Part shown: one piece after another, positions 23,053 to 36,581 of the stretch
Layout of the letters: each line of letters begins with the position of its first letter
Position numbering within the stretch: position 1 is the first letter of the stretch
DNA from: Siphlonurus alternatus
Lineage: Eukaryota > Arthropoda > Insecta > Ephemeroptera > Siphlonuridae
Assembly: GCA_949825025.1 (NCBI GenBank)
Contig: OX463784.1
Location: forward strand, 6,579,431 to 6,643,430
Length of the DNA: 64,000 bases
Reading direction: 5' to 3'
Notes under the pieces: model-generated
The model's input: only the letters and a program-made list of their open reading frames with translations
What the model was told of the DNA's origin: nothing
Database searches by the model: none
Translations under genes and position numbers: made by a program

Positions 23053-24990
23053 GTTCATGGTGTTTTAAGGTGTACCTCTTTCTTATAAATACTTTGGAAT
23101 TCATCCCACACAAAAATGCAGTGAACGCTTAGCTCTGTCCTCGAAGTTAATGAAATAGTTTGTCCAGCTCTCTGAATATTTTTTGTCTTCATAATGTGAT
23201 ACGAAATTTCTTGTTAAATAATGACGATTCTGAAGATACATGGAAATAATGTATATTAAATTGAACCATCTTTACCTCCTGATATATATTGAAGCCGCAA
23301 ATTAATTTTGTTGTATGGTAAGGCCAAATTCTTCTACTCGCAATGGTTGTAACAAACCATTGTTTATAATGTCTGTCGCATGAAGCCTTTTTCATTGTTG
23401 AACATGGGACGACGTAGTGCTTAATTTTGCACCAGAGCAGAGAACGTAATATAGCATTGTTGGCGCTAGGTAAACATTTTAACTTTATTATTAACGGTCA
23501 TTTTCCATAAGTTAACATGTAAATCAACAACCGTCCCATGTTTTTCTTTTCACTCGACAGACATTACACAACAATACTTTGTTTACTAACAACGAGCAGA
23601 AGACTTTGGTTAAAGCAAGGAAATTTACATGTCTGGACAGCATAAATTTTACTCCCAACTCATTTCAGCTCAATAGACAGAGAGATAAAGATTTGCAATT
23701 TTGTAAGAAGAGCACCCAGTCTATCAATATCAAAATAGTTTTGGTTCACCACACCTCCATAGACTGCGTGGTAACATATACAAACAAAGTAGGAGTAACG
23801 TTCGTGATGTCCAGAGGTTTACATCGGGTGTTGCACGGGACTTCAAATGGAAATATAATTTTCTGTCTCGTTGTATATCTTCCTGATTCATCCTTTCTGT
23901 CATATTACTACAAGAAATCAAGAATACTTTTTCCATTTAAATCAGTTTTTCGAAAAATAAAATAAAAAAAAGTATTATTACAGATTTAAAGTTATTTTTG
24001 CAAAGTACAAAATGCAGTTCTGATTACAAGGATTGATATTACTCAGCTTCTGAATCACCTGCAGATTAGCTCGCCACATTTTCTATTATAACCCAGCTTG
24101 TGTACGGATTAAGAATGTCTGGATTTGAGTCTGGATTAAAGTCATATCAGAGTAAACAACTCTCGTGTTATCGAAGTAGCATGTTACGAAATATGTCAAA
24201 TATGAACCTTATCACCTCCCAAAATAAAGCTCAGAATTACGAAATTTATATTTATGTGATGGTTTATCCAATATTGCTGATCGCGATTCACCATTATTTT
24301 CAGTTAAACTCAATATTTTCAATAAATATTTTATGATACTTTTTTTACCATTTATTTGCGATGAGTTGGTTTGTTTTCTTATTTTTTATACATAAGAATA
24401 TTTTTTGTCATGTCATTTATGAATTGTAATTTACATGAAAAAATACTCCGGCTTTTGTAAATGACAGTGAATGAAAACATTAATACATTGAACATAAAAA
24501 TGCATAGAATATACTACGATGGAACAGAGTAATCATTATAATTGTAAATGTAATAATAATACAAAATGTAAAAAGTACAGATCGAATAAGAAAAATAGAA
24601 TATTAATCAATTTGTTATTTCTAATAATATATCCTTGACCGGAATTATGTTATTATGATCAGAAATGAAATATAAAATATTGCATTATTATTTTACTTAC
24701 AATACGTATAATATATAATACTTATTGAATGGTTCTTAATACTTTATTATATCTTACTTTGACCTAATTCTTTATAATAACTATATTGATACTTGTTAAG
24801 AATAAACTTATATAATTGGAAAAGTTCTAAAGATTCTTACATCTAGATAAATAATGTAAAATATTGGTCTGAAAATAATATATTAGCAATTTTAAAATTA
24901 ACTAGATATTTATTGAATTAATATAAATATTATAAAGTTGTGGTCTATGGTGTTTAATAAGATTCTTTGAAAATTTGAAAATTTTGTGAA
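23053..24990. other. AT-rich DNA without recognised gene
   Basis: A 128-codon open stretch on the plus strand (23579-23965) opens with TTG, lacks a plausible domain and overlaps an equally long minus-strand frame; I do not call it a gene. A short inverted word aacatgggac/gtcccatgtt brackets 23400-23543. Confidence 0.45.
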
Positions 24991-24997
24991 AGATTGG

Positions 24998-25099
<102 letters not shown>

Positions 25100-26164
25100 A
25101 TTTGTTTTATGGACAGCGCTATTATGAGTGAAGGGGGTTCAAGTTAAGTTACAAGGTAAACATTTTTGCACTATGATATAATAACACTATCTAGAAAGCA
25201 TTCTTCAAATTGATCGATTAAATATTTAGCAGCAAATTGCAGACTGATAAATTTCTTGAAAGATAATAAATCCGTAGCAGCATGGTCATATTTTAATATA
25301 TAAGAAAACAGTTTTGTTGAAATATTTCCACAAGTTACATCTGTGGGTGTCCATGATATTGCAGTATTATTTTGTTAGATTTTTTTTTTTTTTTATGTTA
25401 CATTTGTTTTTTTGTATTATAATTAATATTTTTATATATTTCTCTTGTGGCTGTACATAATACAACATAGACAAAGAATAGTTTCCTTTAAAATTAGTTG
25501 AATATTTGTGATCTTTAAAAGAAAGAGGATAGATAGTGTAAACAAAAAAAAAAAAAAAAAACAAAAAAAAAAACTCTAAAATAGTAGTTGTAAATGAACA
25601 TTTGATATACATAAGTTAGGCATTATTATATTAAACAGTGCATGCTAATAATCATGAATTTTATGAAAATAACGATTTTTCTTTCTTAAAGAATAAAAGG
25701 TTTTCGGCTCTCTTTTTACTTACATTTTGTGCTACATGTAAAATATATATATTTTTATTCCTTTTTTTATTTTTCTTTTTAGCTGGAGGCCTTCTTTTGT
25801 ATACCTTCTAAGAAAATATTGAATTTTCATTTCTTTTACAGAGTTTGGTAAAGTATAAAAAGTTATCGAATATCAGCTCCATTTTATCAAAATTACTCAG
25901 CATGCTAATGAGTTTTAATTAATTAAATTTGTAGCACTTTTAAGTTATTAAAATTTAGTTATTTTATTTATCGTTTTTTTTTTTTTTTTACATTACATTA
26001 CATTTTTAAGCTAGTATAGAATTTCCTACTTTTTTTTGTTACATTTTAGTTAATTTAAATAAAGATTTCTTGATGAAAATTAATTTTATATTGCTACAAC
26101 CTGCAAAACGTGATTGTTTATAAAAATGTTAACAGTAAATTTTTCCTTAAAATCATTTCAATTG

Positions 26165-26430
26165 TTTATGGTTTGATCAAATTTAAGGGAGGCGGTTTTC
26201 TCACAATAGTTCAATTTCTGGTTTCCGCCCATAAGAACCCATGTTAAACTAACCTTAATCATCCACTTCAGAATTTGTAATATGTCACCTATTGATGGCA
26301 TGCGTTTAAATTCCTCTCAAGTTTTATTGCATTCAAGGGGGTTGATTCCGATATCTGAATTAACTGACATTCATCCTTAAGAATCATGTGTGCACTGTAT
26401 ATATATTTTTGCAAGGGTGGCCGATGTAAT
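26165..26430. repeat. Dispersed repeat, family K copy 1
   Basis: The blocks gtttccgcccataagaaccc, tcacctattgatggcatg, gttttattgcattcaaggg and tgacattcatccttaagaat align in order with 61850-62080. Class unknown, no intact frame. Confidence 0.6.
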
Positions 26431-26827
26431 AATACCTACAGTAGTTGAGATTTAAAAAAAGGCAGATCATTAGCATATAAACTACAAATGAAAATCAAAT
26501 TTTTTGAGAGGGTTGTACCATGTAGAAAATGTCTTTATTCCCCTGGGGTTACTTTTCATTCAGCTGTTATCAACTTTTCTTTCAGTAGGGGAATGTTGTC
26601 GCTGTATATCCATCCTCCCATATCTTCTGAAGGGTATAGCCGTTCTCTCTTTACTTCGTGGTACTAAATTCATAATCGTAAAAACAACATACAGATTTTT
26701 TTATTGCAGGAATGAATAGAAGACACAAAATTACGTTACTCAGATATTTTTGAGTCCATGAACTTTTTAAAAGAAAGAGTGGCCACACTTCCAGAAGGCG
26801 TTTGGGCCCTCCTATCTTTTTACTTAA

Positions 26828-27032
26828 GGTAGAGATAATGCTGAAAAATAAAAAAAAATACATATATATTTAAAAAAAATTGGCTCGTTAAATTGTTTTG
26901 AAATTTTTTCAATGGCTTTTAGGCACTAATATCTGCGTCTCAAAAAAAAATCAGAATTTTTGTCAATTTGCTAAGGTTTACATGTTACTCAAAGGGGATT
27001 ACGTCAAACAGCTGTTCGGCGTTATCTCTACC
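26828..27032. mobile_element. TTAA-flanked MITE, family E copy 2 (internally deleted)
   Basis: Ends ggtagagataatg and gttatctctacc lie between TTAA at 26824-26827 and 27033-27036. The right arm matches the copy at 22645, but most of the left arm is missing, so this is a deletion derivative. Confidence 0.75.
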
Positions 27033-28267
27033 TTAAGGAGCAAATGCCCCCAAGGAGAGAGAGAGAGAGGGGGGGGGGGCGCACTTTTTTTATATTTCAC
27101 AGATTGAAAGATCTGAAAAGAAAAATAGAGTTGTATTTCATGGTACTCTCTATCAATTATGCAATAACAAATTTTATCTAAATTGATTTTTCCATTTGAA
27201 ACAAAAAATCGAATGTTTTATACGATTTATACGAAAGTCAAATTGATCCTATTAGATTTTGAGTCGAAAAACATTTATTATCATTTGACTGTAGTTTTGT
27301 GAAGATCTAGCTTTTCTGTGGATTTATTTTCATGTACTTTATCTTTATTAAAGTTTACGGAAACACAAAGGTTTGACCAAGACAAAACTGTGCATGCTCT
27401 TCAAGAAATCTGCTGCTTTTTGTGTATCCAGGAGATGGAAATGTATGTTTACTTTTTTGTCATAAAAACTTATTTGCATTTTTTTTCCTATAATAAACGA
27501 CAAAAAAGCTGCATTTTTATTTTCTATTTTATAACATAATCATAATACAAAAAAAAAATAAAGTATCCTGATTGGCTGCATTATAAAATATAAAATATGT
27601 AGAAAAATGTGTCAATTTACCTAGTTTTATGTAATACTATAAAGAGTATAATTATTCATAATTAACCGTATATTTCTACAGTAAAAAATACTTTTATATA
27701 ATTTAATTAATTATTCACAAATTACTTTCTGTAACAAAAAAAAATGTATAATTTAAAACACACTCTTTTTCTTTAAAGTAAAATGTTAAGAACATGACAT
27801 TTAATATAAGGTATAATATTTCAAGTTAGGTTCAAGAAGTATACAGTATGGTAATATATGAAAATTTTACATGGAAACTTTTCTAAAAGCTTTGCTTTTT
27901 TTATATCATGAATAACCACACAAAAAAAAGTTCATGTTAACCAGCCGGGAAAAAGATTTTTGTATCATTTCTGTATAATAAGTTTATTATTTTTAAAACG
28001 TATTTTTTGAATTATATTACAATTTATGTCAAATAGTCTTTTAGACAAAGCTGGGAAAGATTATTGTTTTTCTCCACAAAAGAGAGAGTTTGATATGACG
28101 GGGAGTTCTGGTAATATAATTCTCGAAAAGTGAGTTTTAAAACAGTGTAGTGTATAATATTCTTCATATCAAATTCAATTCTTCTATAGCTTTACTATAC
28201 TGTTACATTTATACATTTAAAAATAAAGATACCTGAAAAATTGAATTATTCTTTGACAAAAAAAAAT

Positions 28268-28318
28268 AAAGTGTCCACCCTGACTGAGGTTTCCACGGTT
28301 CCTCGGTCATATCAGGTA
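28268..28318 (-). repeat. SINE central-domain relic
   Basis: The word ctgactgaggtttccacggt followed by tcctcggtc matches the conserved middle of the SINEs at 50.5, 53.5 and 58.3 kb, in the same orientation. Neither promoter nor tail is present. Confidence 0.5.
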
Positions 28319-28577
28319 AATGTTACTATGAATTCCTGGCAATTTGTGTTTTTATTCCTCTAAAAAATATTTATATTTTTTTTCCTTAAATAAAAATTAA
28401 ATGGGAAATTAATTTATGCACAGTTAAAGTCATTAAATTGTTAATACACTCCCTTTCATCAAAAAATAGATTTTTTAAATCAATTGATAATGACTAATGA
28501 TCAAATAATTAACTATCATAAAATACTTTATATTTATAAATAATTACTATAATTCCTTAATTCCTTAGTATTTTATG

Positions 28578-28837
28578 ACCCCGAGTTGAAATAAATTTGA
28601 TCTTTTCTTCGCTGTTAAGCTCTCTTCTCGTCTTTTCCTACTCTTATTTTGAACCATTTTAGAGGAAAAAAAATAGGTGAAAAAGATGAGATTACGTATT
28701 TTTTCCTCTTCTTAAACATAAAATGTTAGAAATATTGTCTTAATTTCATTCTCACTTTGAGCGAAGAGGAAATAAGATATGTTTTAGAGGTAAAAAGATT
28801 AGGTTTAGACGTGTTGAAGACGAAATTTTTCAACCAG
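28578..28837. mobile_element. MITE-like element, family G copy 2
   Basis: It runs from ccgagttgaaataaatttga to acgaaatttttcaacca, in the opposite orientation to the copy at 10638. Shared words include ctttgagcgaagaggaaata and gttttagaggtaaaaagat. Confidence 0.75.
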
Positions 28838-29580
28838 AGACTACTTTCTTTCAGTGTTAATACTGTTAATATTGTTCTTATTATTTAATGTAATAAATAA
28901 TTAAACCATAACTCTAACTTAAATATACTTTACATAAGATTATATACTCAGTAAGTGTTATGTATGGTATATATTATACAGTTAGTACTTGTATGTTTCA
29001 CTAATGTTATTCATTCTACTCGTTGTGGAAGCTCTGCAAGTAGTTTATTAGTTTTTTCTGAGGAAAAACTTTGCTGTTAATATTTAAGTTATAACTTTAC
29101 CAACCTTAACTTATTTTATATATACCTTTGTATGTACCCAGTATATATCATATAAAATTATGTTCTGTGAAGGTAACTTTGTTATGATCAATGTTTCAAA
29201 AGCTTGTATTTAACTTAAACGTAAGGCGTTAACAACATCAAACTTACTATGGATTTTACTCTAAAAATATTTGGTACATTTAATATTCGATTAATTAGAA
29301 AAAAAATAGAATGAAAAGGAATTTTCGTGGCAAAATTTATACAATATAAATTGTTTATTTATATTAAATAAGCCTCCCTATAATATTTAAATATTTAATA
29401 ATTAATGATAAATTAATTAATATTTTACAAACATAACAATATTTATATAATTACTTACAAATAATATTTTCATATTTTTTTTAATAAGCAAGAAAAACTA
29501 TAAAGTGGTCTAAATTTATCTTTTAATTAGTATTAATATTGTAATAATTTATTACTTAAAAACCTTTCCTGTTAAATGTA

Positions 29581-29586
<6 letters not shown>

Positions 29587-29634
<48 letters not shown>
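29587..29634. repeat. (TA)n microsatellite
   Basis: About 48 bp of uninterrupted ta dinucleotide. Confidence 0.95.
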
Positions 29635-29637
<3 letters not shown>

Positions 29638-29740
29638 GTATTTATTTTTTATTCAAATTTTTAATTGGCTGACTTTTTTTTATGTTATCCAGTGATATTT
29701 TTTGTACTGATTCTCAACATTTTTTTTAAGTATATAATAT

Positions 29741-29889
29741 TGGGTGCGATTCACTAAGAAGTTTTGTCATGCACGTTTAGCTTAACAACGTTTAACTTTA
29801 CCTGTTTTAGGTGTTAAACCCACCTAGTTAAACGTGGTTAAGCTAAACGTGGCTAGAAACCTGGCTAACTGCTTCGTGAATCGCACCAA
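29741..29889. mobile_element. Palindromic MITE, family C copy 1
   Basis: The ends tgggtgcgattcactaag and cttcgtgaatcgcacca enclose inverted aacgtggttaagctaaacgt words around a gtgttaaacc loop. The right arm is intact; the left arm has several substitutions. Confidence 0.85.
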
Positions 29890-29944
29890 TTATGTTTTCA
29901 TAAAAGAAAGAAAAAAAAAAAAAAGAAAAAAAGTTAAACATATT

Positions 29945-30108
29945 AAGTGCGATTCACGAAGAAGTTAGCCAGGTTTCTAACCACGTTTAGCTTAACCACG
30001 TTTAACTATACCTGTTTTACGTGCTAAACCACCTAGTTAAACGTGGTTAACTGGTTAAGCTAAACGTGGTTAGAAACCTGGCTAAATGCTTCGTGAATCG
30101 CGCCCAAT
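29945..30108. mobile_element. Palindromic MITE, family C copy 2
   Basis: Nearly perfect hairpin from agtgcgattcacgaagaagt to the complementary cttcgtgaatcgcgccca, 55 bp after copy 1. The interior aaccacgtttagcttaacca is shared by all family C members. Confidence 0.9.
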
Positions 30109-30654
30109 ATCTCTTACACAACTTGATCTATAAGGGAGTATTATATTTTACATAATACTGCCTTAGATTAAAATATGTATAAAAAAATACATATTTAAAG
30201 TACAACACCTAAGGGACTGATATTTAATGTATTCTTACGTATATATTTACTTAACATCAGCTTACATGTGACGACTGGGGAGTTCAGTTACACGATAAGT
30301 ATGAGAAGTTCTCCAGAGCCCTAGAGCACGCAGCATGCTTATAGTACAAAGTGGAAACGTAAACACACTTAAGTCGCGAGTCATGTGTGGAAAACACGTG
30401 TATTACACGTAATTTAGTCAACTTTTACGTCATTTTATTGCATTCAATTTTGAAACATAGCTGTATAATTTGAGATAATGAAAATAATATGATATACAAA
30501 ACCAAAAATTTTACCTGTGACCTAACTATATGGCATGGAATCAATTTCATTTTTTCTTCACTGGTTATAAGGTATACTGGTTTAAAAGTGACATTGAATT
30601 TAACATATCGGCTATTTGTGGACCCATAACAAGCATTGCTTAGGATTTTGTGGG

Positions 30655-30722
30655 AATCTTCCCATGGTCTAACAATCCATCCCAGCATTCGTCTGGTTGT
30701 GACTGAGGGAACTGTGGAAACC
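30655..30722 (-). repeat. SINE relic (central domain)
   Basis: The words aatccatcccagcattcgtc, tggttgtgactgagg and aactgtggaaacct align with the SINE at 53620-53700. The copy is truncated on both sides. Confidence 0.5.
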
Positions 30723-31799
30723 TTTAGTGTTTTTAATATTTTATATAAAAAATACGTATTAAGAAATTAATTACAACAAGAATTACAAGGGTAACATATT
30801 TATATTTATGCTAACAAATACGTTATGTCAAAAAGAATCAAAATTTTCAATAATTTTGCATGCATGGTTTATACAATAGGAGTTATATCATTATACAGAA
30901 ATTATTTGCTATGTAGTTACATGCATTTATTATTAAACTTAAAAATTTAATTGCTTTTACTGGTGCTTAATTTTATATTAAGTATTTCACAATGCTTCAT
31001 TCCCATTAAATTTTCAAATGTATTTAAAATTTAAAAGCTTTTTCTCGTGTGTAAAAAAATTCTACTAGAATTTGATAAAAAGATAAATTCGATTTGCTAA
31101 CAAAAATGAATACATTTAGCTAGTGTTCAGGTAAACACTATATAAATTAATGAAATTTCTTCTTACCATAAGATTGTTTCATTTAACGAACTCGGAAGTT
31201 CACAAATTTCTTGGAAAATTTCTCATCTTTGACACAAAGTAATTAAAAACCTTTTGATGTTCATCTTTGCTACAAACTTAAAGCAAATAGTTTTCATAAC
31301 TTTGCGTAATTATTTTGCATTCGTAAGATTTTGGTATATTTTTCTTATAAAACATTGCTAGCAAATAGTTTATTCAATAAAATACCTTATGTCTATTGAT
31401 TGATAAATTGATTAAAATGGAATAAATCCAAATAAAGATTTACAAATCACAAACGTTATAATTTCCAATCTGACTTAAAATGCCTTTTTACAATATAATT
31501 ATTAATTTTGATTATGTACAACTCTGGACACCACGAACGTTACCCCTGCTCTATTTATGAGCGCTGCTATGCAATCTTATAAATATGGAGTGGTTGAAAT
31601 TTGAAGGGGCGGCTAGCGTATAGGTTGAATACACTTTATATTATATTTATCCAAAATTAAAAACATCGTCTCTTGAAGCTGTAGTGTTGAAATTCTTGCT
31701 AGGTGTACTCGTGCCCTTTTTTATATTCTGGTGTTCCAATATCAGGTAAACACCACTTGCTGTATAAAGGGCATAAACATATTTTATATTTAATTATGA

Positions 31800-32013
31800 T
31801 GCTTTTCCATGTCGCGCGAGGCTTGGCGGGGCGAGAAAAGCGCACTTACAGTAAAGTCGTATAACAGCCATATTATAGCGAGTAAAAATCGCTTTCCCGT
31901 AGCGATTTAATAACACTGCGATTTTTCCTCGCCAATATGGCCACCATACGGTTTCACTGCAAGTGCGCTTTTCTCGATCCGCTAAACGCGTGACATCGCT
32001 CCATGGAAAAGCA
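31800..32013. mobile_element. Palindromic MITE with GC-rich arms
   Basis: Ends gcttttccatg and catggaaaagc enclose inverted blocks gcgagaaaagcgcactta / aagtgcgcttttctcg and gccatattatagcgag / ctcgccaatatggc. It is distinctly GC-richer than the surroundings. Only copy seen here. Confidence 0.75.
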
Positions 32014-32374
32014 CCTATTTAATAAACTTTTATTTTATATTCACCTAAATATGGAGAAAAGATTCAATAATCAATAAATTTTTCATTATATTTTAGTATA
32101 TTGCATCTAAAAAATATCCTACATAGACTTAAAGAGAGCTTATTTATAACTTCAAAATTGATTTAAAACTTTTTTTTTAATCAAATTATAAAAATAAAGT
32201 TTAAAACTTGTGTATGGTTATTAATTAATTAAATACGTGACCTATTGAAACTTTGCTTTAAAGGTAAATTGCATATACTTTATAAGGTTTTTAATTAGCC
32301 TCATTAGTGAAGAAAGGTCACGCTGCAATTAAAACACTTCATAACAAGGTAAATTGAGCAGGTAATTAATTATT

Positions 32375-32526
32375 AAGCCGGTATTACACGATACAATTTG
32401 TCTAATTATTGAGTAAAATTTTTTCCGTGCAAGAAAACTTCAAGAACTCCATTTATTTGTATGGAGATGAAATTTTTGTTATAAGAAAAAATTGCATGCA
32501 AAATTGTATCTTGTAATATCGGCTTT
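32375..32526. mobile_element. MITE, family F copy 1
   Basis: Ends aagccggtattacacgatac and gtatcttgtaatatcggctt form terminal inverted repeats. The interior tccatttatttgtatggaga forms a smaller hairpin. Copy 2 is at 48808-48966. Confidence 0.75.
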
Positions 32527-33117
32527 AGTAGCATTTTTTTATTACTTTTAAAGACAATTACATTAATTAATCTTTAAGGAAAATTTATTATATAAATTAG
32601 GTCATGATATGATATCATGATTAATATGGTATTAAGCTAGTATTATTATGAAGTAATATAAAATAAAGATATTGCAGTGTTAAAATACTATAATTTTATT
32701 AATAATCAAAAGGTGCATGAACTTTGAATTACTTTATACTCTCTACACTCGATTTTATAAAATATAATATTTTATATTAAGGAAACAATTCACTGATTTA
32801 TCCAGTTTTTTTTTAATAAGACCGTGATTAAAAATTGGATAAATTTCTGGATAACTCTTTCGTGAATCTTGTAATCTTGGGATATAAGGTCTGTCTATTA
32901 GTGCAGAAAGTGCATAACTACATTAGGGTTTATGAACAGAACCTGTACTAAATTTATAATATATACCACAATTATATTACATTACAATTATACGTATCAG
33001 GAAAACAGAAAAATTTAATTATAAATTCAATTTTTCGCTTTATTAAGTTTATAATTACAAAATTCTGGAGATTTGTTATCGCATTTACTTGCAATTCTAT
33101 TATATAAAATTGTACCT

Positions 33118-33146
33118 CCCCCCCCCCCCTTTTTTTTTTTTTTTTT
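33118..33146. repeat. Poly-C/poly-T tract
   Basis: About twelve C followed by about seventeen T, a simple homopolymer junction. Confidence 0.9.
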
Positions 33147-33439
33147 TGCTTACTATCATAAGAAGTTAAGTTTCTTGATGCATAATCAAATTGCAGTTCA
33201 TTGCAATTTAATTTTGTCGATGATTCAATTTTACACTAAACCATTTACTGAGTTAATTTAAAACGTATAATATATAATCAATAATGCTGTAAATAGATAG
33301 CAAGTTGAAATCATAAACAGATTTCCAATCAAAACATCTCCTGTTAATGACATGTTTTCTATTAAAAACTTTTTTTTAAACATTTTCCCTTTGAACATGT
33401 ATTGAGAGATATAACAAGAACAATAATGGAATTGTGTTT

Positions 33440-33772
33440 TATTTAAGATGTAAACCTTAGCAAATTTACAAAAATTCCGAAAAAAAAAATTGAGAGATGG
33501 ATTTTAGTACCTAAAAGCCATAGAAAAAATTTCAAGACAATTATTCGTGCAGATTGTTTTTAATTAATTTTTTAATTTTTAACATAGAGCTTTCTCATGG
33601 AGAGACAAACTAAAAACTTAATTAAAAAAATTCTGCACGAAATTCTTTCTATCATGGCTTCTAGGTACTAAAATCTGTCTCACAAATTTTTTTAATAATT
33701 TTTGTGCATTTGCTAAGGTTTACATGTTAATCAAATGGGACTAAAAAATCAGCTGATTCACGTTACCTTACT
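33440..33772. mobile_element. Diverged MITE, family E-like
   Basis: The arms gtaaaccttagcaaatttac and gcatttgctaaggtttacat, plus acctaaaagccatagaaaaa on the left and its complement on the right, match the 22645 element. The outermost ggtagagataac ends are degraded (cgttaccttac on the right). Confidence 0.65.
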
Positions 33773-33814
33773 CTTAACACAATTCAAAAAGATTATTTTA
33801 CTAAATTTTACTTT

Positions 33815-34615
33815 GCATTCCCACCGGAACTAGCCGGAAGTGCGTACTCTTTGACCATCCTGTTTTCGAAATTTTACAAATGAGTTTGTATTTTATAAAC
33901 ACAAAACTCTTCTTCAAAATTTTAAACTTTAAATATCTAACAGAAACCACTCATATCAGGCAAGTAATTCCAATGGGAATATAAAATTAACTCTAATATA
34001 GTTCAACAAATTTAAGAATATCGCCGGAAGTAGCCGGAAGTGTGAATTTTCTGTACTTTCTAGTTCAGTTTTGAACCTGATACTTTGTAGAGAGATTAAA
34101 TTTATGTTACGGATTTCAACCTATCTGCAAAGTTTTCTTGTGTATAAAGTCAAATTAATTTGATTTTTCTCCGGAAGTAACCGGAAGTAAAAATTTTGTG
34201 ACTGTTCTGTTTGTAATTCAGTCCCTAGTTGAAAAATTTCGTCTTCAACTCATTCTTTACACGTCTAAACTTAATCTTTGTATCTCTAAAACACATCTTA
34301 TTTCCTCTTCGCTCAAAGTGAGGATGAAATGAAGACAATATTTCTAACATTTTATGCTCAAGAAGAGGAAAAAAGACGTAATCTCGTTTTTTTCACCTCT
34401 TTTTTCTTCTAAAGTGGTGCAAAATAAGAGGAGAAAAGACGAGGAGAGAGCTTAATAGCGAAGAAAATATGAAATTTATTTTAACTCGGGGTTTTCAAAC
34501 TTTGCAGAGAGTTTTGTATTGGAAGTACTGACCTATGTGTGAATTTTAAACGTTGAAATACGAATAGAAAGGCCAGAAACTTTAAACTTCCGGTTGGTAA
34601 TCTTATATTTATTGA
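33815..34615. repeat. Dispersed repeat, family H copy 2, split by a MITE
   Basis: The ccggaactagccggaagtgc and ccggaagtagccggaagtgt blocks with AT-rich spacers match 5550-5945. The copy is interrupted at 34225-34489 by a family G MITE, after which homology resumes (cagagagttttgtattggaa). Confidence 0.65.
34225..34489. mobile_element. MITE-like element, family G copy 3, inserted in family H
   Basis: It runs from ctagttgaaaaatttcgtct to aaatttattttaactcggg, with the usual inner words acacatcttatttcctcttc and agtggtgcaaaataagagg. Its position inside a family H repeat shows that G moved after H. Confidence 0.75.
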
Positions 34616-35037
34616 ACTATATTATGTAATGTCAGTTTACCACTGTTCAATTACTGTGGTTGTATGTCTCAATTTTTTAGGATTTCAAAACTCCCTTATT
34701 CATTACAGTAATTGCAAAAGTTGCGATACAATTTTTCGAGTACCCTTTTTTTTTTTATCTGAGTATAAGAGAATTTTTTTTTATTTTTCATCTACCAAAT
34801 GTAACTCAACGTTCATTTACGTCAAACCTGTACTGAAAGTTTATAATATAATATATTGGAAAACTTAAATGAAAAGTTTTATGAAAAAAAAAATACTATC
34901 TTATACATATATGCTTAATAAACTAATTTAAGATACCATTGGAAATATGACGATTTTTTTTACTATTTATGTTATTATTAATAATTCATAACTTCAGCAT
35001 TATATATTTGTTTGTATCAACTACACAGAAAGCAGAG

Positions 35038-35038
<1 letters not shown>

Positions 35039-35070
<32 letters not shown>
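35039..35070. repeat. Poly-A tract
   Basis: About 30 consecutive A. It may be a retrotransposon tail, but no element body adjoins it convincingly. Confidence 0.9.
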
Positions 35071-35073
<3 letters not shown>

Positions 35074-35282
35074 ATTCAGCTAAATAACCAAGGTACATAC
35101 CAAATATAATAAAGCCAAATATAACATCATTAAAAAATAGTAAAACATCAGAATTAAAAATATTTTAGCAAAGGTAGATTCATAGCAAAAAGTTGGTCCA
35201 AAATTGTCATAACGAAGAATGCACTTGTGTGTGGTTCCCCAGGCTTTGGACATCGCTTTGGTGCATTGATAAATATTAGAGG

Positions 35283-35370
35283 TGTCCATCCTGACTGAGG
35301 TTTCCCACGGTTCCCTCAGTCTCAACTCAATGAATTCTGGAACGCGTAACAGGCCGTGGCCACCATCCTT
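35283..35370 (-). repeat. SINE central and 3' relic
   Basis: The words ccatcctgactgaggtttcc, ggttccctcag and aggccgtggccacc match the 5S-derived SINEs in order. No promoter part is present. Confidence 0.55.
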
Positions 35371-35372
35371 TC

Positions 35373-35440
35373 TCTACCTTATCCCTACCATATCCCTACC
35401 CTACCATATCCCTACCTTACCATATCCCTACCCATTACCC
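35373..35440. repeat. Short minisatellite (atccctacc)n
   Basis: Repeated atccctacc / ataccctacctt-like units, about seven copies with indels, immediately next to the SINE relic. Confidence 0.8.
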
Positions 35441-36032
35441 CGCTGCGAGCTGTAAGCTCTTGTATGCAAAAAAAAAAAGATTGCCAAATTACGATTCTCA
35501 GATAAAATAGTTATTCTCGTACAAAACACAAACTTCGATAACACCCTCTCTGTGGTTTGAAAAGCAGAAAAGCACAATATGACAAAAGCTCTCCATTGAA
35601 TCAATAAATTCTTAATTGAAAAGTTTCATTGCCACTACTTTCATTTGCTCCTGACAACGAGCTGATTCAATTGGATTTTTGGTAATTTATTTCATTCCAC
35701 AAATACCTTAAAGCCGCTCCCCCTAATATCTAATGAAACTGAACAACTCAATTCTATATACATATATTTTTAGTTCTCTTTTCCTTGTTCTCTTTTCCTT
35801 ATTCTTTAACAAGATTTGAGATTATAATGAAGGAAAATGTAGAAAAAAAAAATCAATTCTCAGATAATTCTCTGAAATTTATAATATATGAAGCTTTAAT
35901 ATTTATTTGATTGAATAGCAGAGAAAACGACAAAAAATTATTTATAGTCCAAAATGAACCTTAAAAACAAAGTGACAAACTTCTATTGACAGAAATATAT
36001 TAAATTGAATTATTGCTTCAACTTCAACATAT

Positions 36033-36234
36033 CCAAAATAATGAGCTATATCTCTTCTCACCTCGATGTCGTTACAATAATTAGCTCTAATCTGCTGTTT
36101 CAGATGAGCGCAATTAATTATGAGTAATTAACATAGAGTTAATTGGTGCACTCATCTGAAATAGCAGTTATAATACTGTATTATTGTAGCGAGAACTTGG
36201 TAGGCATGTAACTCATTATTCCGGGGGACGATTT
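36033..36234. mobile_element. MITE-like element, family A copy 3
   Basis: The words aataatgagctatatc and actcattattccgggggacg at the ends and tttcagatgagcgcaattaa / gtgcactcatctgaaatagc inside match the other family A members. Confidence 0.7.
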
Positions 36235-36581
36235 TGTAAAATAATTTGATCCCAGTTATGAATTTATAAATTCGTTTACTTATAAAATATCTTTGACATT
36301 ACAAAAAGGTCATTGAAGCTTGAATAACAACAAACTTCGCACGTTTATGTAAATATAATAAAAAAGTAGTCAGCACATTTCCATGAAGACTATCAAGTAT
36401 ATGTGTCACTTTTGTATATGAAAGTAATGTGGTATGCAAGAAAAACAAGACTGCGAGATTGTGGTATAGTAGGGTTAAGAAATAGATCTCTGAACCGGAA
36501 GTGAAATTTAAATGGAGAACAATACTTTTCCTTGTAATTCTGAAGATGGTGTTAAAGCGGTTCAATTTTAGGAACTGTTAA

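Noticed and set aside
23579..23965. 128-codon open frame on the plus strand
   Set aside because: It starts with TTG, overlaps an antisense frame of similar quality, and shows no domain, splice context or coding composition.
35373..35440. Possible telomere-like repeat (ccctacc)
   Set aside because: The unit is not the insect ttagg type, is short and irregular, and adjoins a SINE relic; it is an ordinary minisatellite.
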